The position numbers and the translations under genes were made by a program. This document shows positions 58,387 through 64,000 of a stretch of 64,000 nucleotides of DNA, one piece after another. Origin of the DNA: Clostridiaceae bacterium (GTDB taxonomy: Bacteria > Bacillota > Clostridia > Lachnospirales > Lachnospiraceae); NCBI GenBank assembly GCA_910574345.1, contig CAJSZV010000004.1, positions 62,001 through 126,000 on the forward strand, written 5' to 3'. Within the stretch, counting starts at the first letter, position 1, and every line of letters starts with the position of its first letter. The notes under the pieces are model-generated. The model was not told the DNA's origin and did no database searches. It saw only the letters and a list, made by a program, of their open reading frames with translations.

Positions 58387-58438
58387 CGGCTGTGAAAAAT
58401 GAAGCGGTGCCGTCTCCGTTTTTTCACAGCCGCTTTTT
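58387..58438 (+). terminator. Rho-independent terminator
   Basis: CGGCTGTGAAAAA pairs with TTTTTTCACAGCCG around an 18-base loop, followed by CTTTTT. Ends the AI-2E/SpoIID operon and lies between it and the convergent pfp gene. Confidence 0.8.
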
Positions 58439-58477
58439 CGGTTGCAGAGGAATCCCCCGGCTGAACCGTTACAACGC

Positions 58478-59701
58478 TTAGGGTTTCCGGAAAGCGTAGA
58501 CCGGAAGTCCCTGACTTATAGGCCGCTTCACTTCTCCCTGGATCAGAGGCAGGACATAGGTGAGAAAGTCCGGACTGATATCTGTGCCGTTCTCTATAAT
58601 CCACTGGACTGGGAACGGCTTCTCCCGGTTGCAGACCTGATTCACATCGACCAGGGAGCACTCCATAGCATAGGGTTCCTCACAAGTACGGCAAAAAGCA
58701 ACCATCTGTCCGGAAGCTCCCGAAAGGGCGGCTCTGACTCCGAACGCTCCGGCCAGAGCGGCTTCCTCTATGTCTGCGGCAGAGCTTACCAGGGCGGAAC
58801 ATCGCTGGCTTACATTGAGTTCCACAGAACGGGCTTTGATGCCGAAATGGTTATGGACAAAGTTCTCAAGGACTTTCCCGCATCCGGTCAGCATTTTATG
58901 ACCAAAGTTGTCCAGCCTGGCCTCGTCATTGTACTCACAGATCAGGCGCCCGCTGGAGTCGGCGATTCCCTCCGACACACACACCACCACATTAGGCTGA
59001 CGCTCCAAAGCCCTGGACAGATCTTTTGCAAAGGATCGGAAATCAAAGGCTGTTTCGGGAAGATAGATCAGAAGGGGATTGTCCCCCTGGTATTTCCTGG
59101 CAAGGACACTGGAAGCAGTGATCCACCCTGCGTGGCGTCCCATAAGTTCCACAATGGTCACTGCTCTTTGCTGATACACGGAAGCATCCAAAGCGATCTC
59201 CCTCACAGTGGAAGCCACGTATCTGGCAGCGCTTCCGAAACCTGGGGTATGGTCGGTGAGCATCAGGTCATTGTCAATGGTCTTAGGAATTCCTATAAAA
59301 CGGATGGAAGACCCAATCCGGGCGCCGTAGCGTGACAGCTTGCTTACGGTATCCATGGAATCATTGCCGCCAATATAAAAGAAATAACCGATATTCAAGG
59401 CTTCCAGTTTCCGAAACACCGTGGGGTAGGAAGGCGCAGTCAGATCCTTCGGCAGTTTGTAACGGCAGGAGCCTAAATAAGCCGCCGGAGTCAGTTTGAT
59501 CAGTTCCAACTCTTTCTGGGTCAGTTCTTCCGAAAGGTTCATGTAATCGTCCTTTAAAAAGCCTTCCATTCCGTTGACCATTCCATATACGTGTTCAATC
59601 TCATCTAAATGATTCATTCCCTCAGTGACAACGCCGTAAAGGCTGGCATTGATCACGGCAGTCGGACCTCCGGACTGCCCTACAAGGATATTTTTTTTCA
59701 T
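58478..59701 (-). CDS. pfp: 6-phosphofructokinase, pyrophosphate-dependent type
   Basis: 407 residues. N-terminal VGQSGGPTAVINASLYGVV, GGNDSM where ATP-dependent enzymes have GGDGS, and PKTIDND, where the lysine is the marker of pyrophosphate-using enzymes; GRHAGW is the fructose-6-phosphate site. It reversibly phosphorylates fructose 6-phosphate with PPi, saving ATP in anaerobes. Monocistronic, with its own promoter. A GGAGAC-type ribosome site precedes the ATG. Confidence 0.9.
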   Translation of the reverse strand: MKKNILVGQSGGPTAVINASLYGVVTEGMNHLDEIEHVYGMVNGMEGFLKDDYMNLSEELTQKELELIKLTPAAYLGSCRYKLPKDLTAPSYPTVFRKLEALNIGYFFYIGGNDSMDTVSKLSRYGARIGSSIRFIGIPKTIDNDLMLTDHTPGFGSAARYVASTVREIALDASVYQQRAVTIVELMGRHAGWITASSVLARKYQGDNPLLIYLPETAFDFRSFAKDLSRALERQPNVVVCVSEGIADSSGRLICEYNDEARLDNFGHKMLTGCGKVLENFVHNHFGIKARSVELNVSQRCSALVSSAADIEEAALAGAFGVRAALSGASGQMVAFCRTCEEPYAMECSLVDVNQVCNREKPFPVQWIIENGTDISPDFLTYVLPLIQGEVKRPISQGLPVYAFRKP

Positions 59702-59757
59702 GTTGGAGTCTCCTTCATTTGTACTGGGTATCCTGTATGCGTATCAGCGCACTTCCT

Positions 59758-59786
59758 ATTGTATAATAGATATGATATCTTGACAA
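59758..59786 (-). promoter_or_regulatory. Predicted sigma-A promoter of pfp
   Basis: On the minus strand TTGTCA (59781-59786) and TACAAT (59758-59763) are 17 bases apart, with a leader of about 50 bases. Confidence 0.75.
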
Positions 59787-59803
59787 GCCGGAGAAAATTC
59801 TTT

Positions 59804-59938
59804 TTGAAAAAGTTGAGAATGTGTGTATAGATTTCCCTGGATGGGTAATAATGAGATTAGTACCAAAGAGAAGATTAATACTTATCCTCCCCTTTTTAAT
59901 CGGTTTCGGTGCAAAGGCGCATCGGAACCGATTTTTTT
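59804..59938 (+). ncRNA. Possible small RNA ending in a strong terminator
   Basis: Plus-strand TTGAAA (59804-59809) and TATAGA (59826-59831), 16 bases apart, lead into about 100 bases without a gene that end at a good terminator: AATCGGTTTCGGTGC pairs with GCGCATCGGAACCGATT (59898-59933), then seven Ts. No plus-strand gene lies upstream, as pfp faces the other way, so the terminator needs a transcript of its own. It may be a small RNA or the remains of a gene lost when the element inserted. Confidence 0.35.
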
Positions 59939-60053
59939 GCCGTAAAATCGGGGGTTTTTCATATTTCCCATTTAGAGTAAATGTCGTGTAAATCATGTAC
60001 TACACCACTTTTACACCATTTTTGCTCAAAAACAGTGTAAATTAGACCTCAAA

Positions 60054-61217
60054 TCATGAAACACGTTGAGTTTGAAATAGTCCTGCTATCTTTTGAATTT
60101 CCATGGATTTTGTATCTGGCAGTACATGTGCATACAAATCCATAGTCATTGACAGCTTGCTATGCCCTAAGATAGCTTTTAAGACTTGTGGCTCCATACT
60201 ATTTTCAATGCACCGGGTAGCAAATGTGTGGCGCATTGAGTGAATAGAGAACTCTTTAAAATCCGGCCTTGTTTTCTGTATCTTTCTGGTGATTGTGTCA
60301 ATGGCATTGTTCAGGTATGCCTTTCCTAAAGGACGTCCGGTATTTGTAGTCACTACCAGATTTTCCAAGCCTTCATGGGGCTTCCATTCGCTTGCAAACA
60401 ACATTTTATGCTCCGCTTGCTCCTTCTTGCGTTCTTTTAACAGCGTGTATACATTATCCAGCATAGGAATATCACGGTAACTGCTTTGTGTCTTGGGCGA
60501 ATCTTTGTAGAATCCATATTTATTTTGTACCAGAGTCCCCTGGACATGGATTATCTTATTTTGGAAATCTATATCTTTCCATTCTAAGCCCCTGATTTCA
60601 CCGCTACGCATTCCCGTAGACAATGCCAACTCAAAGGTATAGTAATATTTATGGTTCTTTGATGCCTGTATAAAGATTTCCTGCTCTTCCTTGGACAGAA
60701 CCCGGCGTTCCTGTCTTTCTGACATTTTAGGAAGGGTGGCAAGGGGAACAGGATTCATACGGATTTTTTGATTTTTGTATGCCTGCTTATACATGCCGCT
60801 TAGGACAACAGACACTAACTCAATGGTATTTCTCGAAAATCCCTGTGAATATAGCGTATTATACAGGTTTTGAATTTGTTCAGGACGTAAATCTTTTAAT
60901 TTTTTCTTTCCAAATGGTTCTTTGATATAGGAATCAAAGGTGTCCTCATATACCCCCACGGTTCCCTGCTTAACTGTAGGCTTTTTGTATTCCTTAATCC
61001 AAGTATGAAACCAGTCATTAACCGTGATTACAGATTCCTTTGCATAGAGACCATGCTCTAATTCATATCGCAAATCATCCATTTTTTTCATTAATACCTT
61101 TAAATCCTTGTCATATAATGTATGGCGTTCCCCATAATAGGAGAACCTTCCCATATACAATCCGTCAGCTCTTAAAGTTATGCCTTTGGGTAATTTTTTC
61201 TGTTTTGCTTCTGCCAT
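60054..61217 (-). CDS. int: Tyrosine site-specific integrase (Tn916 Int type)
   Basis: 387 residues. N-terminal arm-binding domain (LPKGITLRADGLYMGRFSY), SAM-like core-binding domain (about 60-165, VNDWFHTWIKEY) and catalytic domain with Arg204 (STGMRSGEIRG), Lys242 (KDSPKTQSS), His326 and Arg329 (HSMRH), His352 (LGHSKLS) and nucleophile Tyr362 (LYAHV). All catalytic residues are intact, so it should be active. It recombines the element ends with the chromosome. AGGAGG ribosome site; located at the very end of the element, downstream of xis. Confidence 0.95.
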   Translation of the reverse strand: MAEAKQKKLPKGITLRADGLYMGRFSYYGERHTLYDKDLKVLMKKMDDLRYELEHGLYAKESVITVNDWFHTWIKEYKKPTVKQGTVGVYEDTFDSYIKEPFGKKKLKDLRPEQIQNLYNTLYSQGFSRNTIELVSVVLSGMYKQAYKNQKIRMNPVPLATLPKMSERQERRVLSKEEQEIFIQASKNHKYYYTFELALSTGMRSGEIRGLEWKDIDFQNKIIHVQGTLVQNKYGFYKDSPKTQSSYRDIPMLDNVYTLLKERKKEQAEHKMLFASEWKPHEGLENLVVTTNTGRPLGKAYLNNAIDTITRKIQKTRPDFKEFSIHSMRHTFATRCIENSMEPQVLKAILGHSKLSMTMDLYAHVLPDTKSMEIQKIAGLFQTQRVS

Positions 61218-61245
61218 AATAATATACCTCCTAGTGAAAAAGTGG

Positions 61246-61271
61246 GGGAGAAGGCGCTAATGCCTTCTCCC
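61246..61271 (-). terminator. Hairpin between xis and int
   Basis: GGGAGAAGGC pairs perfectly with GCCTTCTCCC across six bases; on the minus strand it is followed by CCACTTTTTC. It may attenuate transcription from xis into int. Confidence 0.65.
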
Positions 61272-61285
61272 TGATTGAATTGTTT

Positions 61286-61489
61286 CTATTCGCAATTACC
61301 ACTTACCTGTAAATCGCACCATTTGTCAAATGCGACTCTATCGGCATATACACGTTTTCCCCATCTGATTTCGCAACCGGACGCCCTAATAAGTTTGAAA
61401 GCGTTATTCCTTCCTACACTTGCATATATTTGAAAATCAGATATACTTAGCAGTCTTTTTTGATTCAGTGGTATTGTTCTATTTTCCAT
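61286..61489 (-). CDS. xis: Excisionase (Tn916 Xis type)
   Basis: 67 residues. The sequence LLSISDFQIYASVGRNNAF and KRVYADRVAFDKW match the winged-helix excisionase of Tn916-like elements, which bends the element ends so that Int removes it from the chromosome. Ribosome site AAGGAGGG. Lies 68 bases upstream of int on the same strand. Confidence 0.9.
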   Translation of the reverse strand: MENRTIPLNQKRLLSISDFQIYASVGRNNAFKLIRASGCEIRWGKRVYADRVAFDKWCDLQVSGNCE

Positions 61490-61523
61490 AAATATCCCTC
61501 CTTAAATCTATAGCTTCCATAGT

Positions 61524-63122
61524 TTAATTGCTATATGAGGGATTTTTGATTTTTATATGTGTAAATCCATTAGCACACTTAATGCCTTTTCTAATTTTTT
61601 TCTTTCCGCTTTTATCAGAAAATAAATCCCCGAAAATTTCAGAAAAATTATTTTGCTTTATTGGATTTAACTTGTTTAAATGGCAATAATCGTTGTATCT
61701 ATCATACAATTCTGAAGAAAATAATTTGTCTCCTTCTGAATCTGTAAACTCACAACATTCTTCAGCAAATAGCCGGATAACCTCATTAGGGTCTACATAC
61801 TTATAGTAAGAGTTGGAATTATTATATTTAGTAAAGATATAGTTATGGGAAACAAGTTTTTCATAACTATGTAATGCCTTTATAGTAATCCCGTCTTTCT
61901 CTTGCGATAATATGTCTTTAAGACCGGTAATTTGTTGATTCTTAGGAACCTGGTATTGGAATGGGACTATGACCATTCTATCCATGAAAGCAGAATCTTC
62001 TGACTTAATCATATGATTGGAACCAAATAAAAGTCTTACTTTTGGTTTCATAGTAGTACCAGGTTGAAATTTCTCTTCAATGTACAACTTGTCTAAACCA
62101 GTGATTGCTTTTATCGTTCTTACGGCCTCTGCTGATAATTGATAGTCCGGTAAATCCATACACATATTTAACACCTTATCTTTTAATGAAGCACTTGCAA
62201 AGCGTCCATTAAAGTCAGACGGACTTACATTAGCAACCCATTCCTCCCCTATGAGTGATTCCATTACTGTACCAAGTAAACTTTTTCCAGAGTCTTTGAC
62301 TCCCAGAAACAAGAAAAAACATTTTGCATTCATGTCATGGGATAATAAATATCCTATAACTTCCCATAAGAGCGTATATATATTTCTATCCCCTCCCGCA
62401 ACGGCAGTTAAAAACTTTTCAAATTGTGGGCAAAGGGCAGAAGGGTTATAGTTGCATTTCAGTACATGACGAATAAACAATTTCCCGTCATTTTGAAAAA
62501 TAGTTTTGGTAGGTAAATAAAGCACGCCATTTTGAAATGCCCAATAAGATGTGGAAAAAGCAATATCTTCTCTTACATTTATAGTATGCTCTTTCCTTAT
62601 CAATTTCTTGATTTCGTCATATGTCCTTGAATTTCCACAGTAGTTAATGGTTTCTCCAAAGTTTGCATTAATGATATATGTATCAAAATCATCATCAGAA
62701 TAGTATTCGTATCCTCCTTTTTTGCTGTTAAATACATATAACTTATCTTGATAAACACGGATGTAAAACATTTTTAACAGCTTCTTAAAAATTTGTACTG
62801 GAAAAGGCAAGCTATTACCACTTATTTGCTCATTGTTTGTCCCCATAAATTTTGTTGTAGAGGTAGGAATTGGCATATATATTTCTCTGTCTACATGATT
62901 TGTTGGTGCTGATAGGAGCAGCTTTTTTAGCTTCTCAACAGTGTTTTGGGGCATTATATCTGTTCTTGTATGTTCCGTAGCTAAATTGCTCGTTCGCAAC
63001 GGGGTTGATTCTGGTGTTAAATGGTCATTTTGGATATTATGTTGTGGTTCACCTCCTTCTTTAAAATAGATTGCGTCCATAGTCATTGCAGGCATAGTTA
63101 TAGCTGGTTTTGCTTTCTTCAT
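61524..63122 (-). CDS. Phage/plasmid SF3 helicase (D5/P4 primase-like) replication protein
   Basis: 532 residues; the ATG at 63122 follows GAAAGGAGC, and a longer frame to 63227 crosses a terminator and palindrome and is rejected. The C-terminal half is a superfamily 3 helicase: Walker A GVKDSGKSLLG, Walker B LNMCMDLPD and motif C-like LLFGSNHMIKSEDSAFMDRM. It is preceded by a D5_N-like region with WAFQNGVLYLPTKT. The usual N-terminal primase zinc or TOPRIM motifs are not visible; residues 1-110 look unique. It likely unwinds DNA for autonomous replication of the excised element. AT-rich. Confidence 0.85.
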   Translation of the reverse strand: MKKAKPAITMPAMTMDAIYFKEGGEPQHNIQNDHLTPESTPLRTSNLATEHTRTDIMPQNTVEKLKKLLLSAPTNHVDREIYMPIPTSTTKFMGTNNEQISGNSLPFPVQIFKKLLKMFYIRVYQDKLYVFNSKKGGYEYYSDDDFDTYIINANFGETINYCGNSRTYDEIKKLIRKEHTINVREDIAFSTSYWAFQNGVLYLPTKTIFQNDGKLFIRHVLKCNYNPSALCPQFEKFLTAVAGGDRNIYTLLWEVIGYLLSHDMNAKCFFLFLGVKDSGKSLLGTVMESLIGEEWVANVSPSDFNGRFASASLKDKVLNMCMDLPDYQLSAEAVRTIKAITGLDKLYIEEKFQPGTTMKPKVRLLFGSNHMIKSEDSAFMDRMVIVPFQYQVPKNQQITGLKDILSQEKDGITIKALHSYEKLVSHNYIFTKYNNSNSYYKYVDPNEVIRLFAEECCEFTDSEGDKLFSSELYDRYNDYCHLNKLNPIKQNNFSEIFGDLFSDKSGKKKIRKGIKCANGFTHIKIKNPSYSN

Positions 63123-63184
63123 AAAGTAGCTCCTTTCATTTAAGATACTAATAGGATACCATACTTTTGAAGGGAGGGCTTCTT

Positions 63185-63199
63185 GTTGCAATTTGCAAC
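63185..63199. promoter_or_regulatory. Palindrome GTTGCAATTTGCAAC upstream of the helicase gene
   Basis: Seven-base arms around one central base, 63-77 bases upstream of the helicase start. It is a possible operator or replication-initiator site of the element. No partner regulator is seen in the window. Confidence 0.4.
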
Positions 63200-63202
63200 A
63201 AA

Positions 63203-63233
63203 AAACCATTGATGAACATTTCACCAATGGTTT
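63203..63233 (-). terminator. Terminator after the unknown element gene
   Basis: Minus strand AAACCATTG pairs with CAATGGTTT, followed by TTT, ten bases after the stop of the gene at 63244. Confidence 0.7.
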
Positions 63234-63243
63234 AAGAGATGAT

Positions 63244-64000
63244 TTATGATAGAAAGTTGTTATAATTAAATTCTATAGCCTTTTTTTGTAATTTTGCATA
63301 TCTAAACAAGTCATCACTTCCGTTATAGGTTCTTTTTTTAGGACAAGACAATAGGTGGTTAGCTATTTTGCTTAAACCAGGTATATTGAGGAAAACTATA
63401 GGGGAATATTCTTCTATTTTAGGATATGCATCCAATTCTAAATTATAATATATACTTTGTGATTTGTATATGAATGAATTAGTTTCGTCTTTACTGCTGA
63501 TATCAATTTCTATTTTACTATTTAATTTTACTTTACTTTCATGAAACCATTGTAAGAGTGTGCAATAATTTATATTTATTCTTTCAACGGCCTTTTCTAA
63601 ATCACATTTTATTTTATGGACTATTGAAGGGTTAAATATATCATTGACATTATTTAATAATGGGGAATTAGAATTGCGTGATTGAATTATAAATAAAAAA
63701 TCGTTTACAAGCATAGCCAAATAGGCTCTGATATAAATAGGCTTGCACTTTAATAGTTCTAGCAACAAAGGAATGTAGATATTTTTCATAGTCTGATTAC
63801 TATAATATTTTGTAACCGCAGGCATTAGCAACATTATTGTATTTACGCCGGATATTTTTTCAATAAGCCATTGGTCATTTATGGTAATAGATTCATTAGG
63901 ATAGGTTAAACAATGAAATATTCGGTCAAATGTAAAAAGATTTGGATTCATTCGGCCAGTATTTTTTTTGAAACAATTAATACTATCTAAATCTTTGTGT
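63244..64000 (-). CDS. Unknown element protein, 5' end outside the window
   Basis: The frame is open to the right edge. An ATG at 63951 exists, but it has no ribosome site and 16 more codons upstream (HKDLDSINCFKKNTGR) are open, so the gene probably continues beyond base 64000. At least 235 residues are visible; they are helical, with no membrane segment or motif I recognise (ends DDLFRYAKLQKKAIEFNYNN). Very AT-rich. Its position before the helicase suggests a replication or control role, but this is only context. Confidence 0.65.
   Translation of the reverse strand, partial: HKDLDSINCFKKNTGRMNPNLFTFDRIFHCLTYPNESITINDQWLIEKISGVNTIMLLMPAVTKYYSNQTMKNIYIPLLLELLKCKPIYIRAYLAMLVNDFLFIIQSRNSNSPLLNNVNDIFNPSIVHKIKCDLEKAVERININYCTLLQWFHESKVKLNSKIEIDISSKDETNSFIYKSQSIYYNLELDAYPKIEEYSPIVFLNIPGLSKIANHLLSCPKKRTYNGSDDLFRYAKLQKKAIEFNYNNFLS

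Larger units (their letters stand above)
59941..64000. mobile_element. End of an integrative element (Tn916-type int/xis)
   Basis: From about 59,940 the DNA becomes markedly AT-rich and carries, all on the minus strand, integrase, excisionase, a replication helicase/primase and an unknown gene, the usual terminal module of an integrative or conjugative element. Between the terminator and the integrase stop (59939-60053) are GTGTAAATCATG and GTGTAAATTAG direct repeats and ACACCA repeats, likely integrase arm or end sites. The attachment core cannot be set because the other end is outside the window. Confidence 0.75.

Noticed and set aside
59820-60053. tRNA gene as the integration target
   Set aside because: No cloverleaf, T-loop GTTCRANNC with matching acceptor stem or CCA end could be found on either strand near the element boundary.
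26097-64000. CRISPR array
   Set aside because: No spaced direct repeats were found; the repeats here are tandem without spacers (23023, 38848) or palindromic.

Overview
The window looks like the chromosome of an anaerobic, spore-forming Clostridia member, most likely a gut Lachnospiraceae (Enterocloster/Hungatella-like). This is inferred from strong AGGAGG ribosome sites, PPi-type phosphofructokinase, SpoIID, the plsX-acpP-rnc-smc-ftsY block, FMN-linked fumarate-reductase-like lipoproteins and roughly 50% GC. No search was run, so species is not claimed.

Left third (1-25.9 kb): the 3' end of a carbohydrate operon (triosephosphate-isomerase-like, LarA-like racemase, class II aldolase); a hybrid sensor kinase; a Y-family polymerase/YolD pair with a LexA-like box; a small EamA transporter; a secreted flavin reductase; a lacZ plus GPH-transporter operon; a proline iminopeptidase; and a TetR regulator. 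The regulator sits beside an EamA exporter and a divergent branched-chain amino-acid/peptide-type ABC operon (livHMGF, C69 dipeptidase, binding lipoprotein). Four copies of a TAATCAYGATTA palindrome fill the divergent intergenic region and are the likely operators. Gene decay is visible between genes: an internally deleted oppF relic and an internally deleted flavodoxin relic.

Centre (26.1-38.8 kb): an accessory island. Six genes (SWIM zinc finger, membrane-anchored DUF3221-like protein, alpha-solenoid protein, MoxR AAA+ ATPase, DUF5682-type protein, VWA protein) form a compact same-strand cluster that resembles vWA/MoxR ternary systems and the enterobacterial yehLMPQ genes. An AT-rich AAA-ATPase/PD-(D/E)XK gene is lodged inside it, and that gene carries an in-frame palindromic insert of about 100 bp. 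Next to the cluster, on the other strand, is a RloA/RloB (AbiL-like) defence pair. The MoxR-VWA cluster is the best candidate for an undercharacterised system here.

Right-centre (38.9-59.7 kb): conserved core genes (plsX, acpP, rnc, smc, ftsY, threonine ammonia-lyase, ClC channel); two related membrane proteins with a distinctive 5' hairpin; an ECF sigma/putative anti-sigma/membrane operon; a GNAT protein; deoC-cdd; a strongly promoted structured RNA (probably 6S RNA); an AI-2E family exporter; an unusually long SpoIID-like protein; and pfp.

Right end (about 59.9-64 kb): one end of an AT-rich integrative element with Tn916-type integrase and excisionase, an SF3 helicase/primase-like replication protein and a gene that runs off the window.
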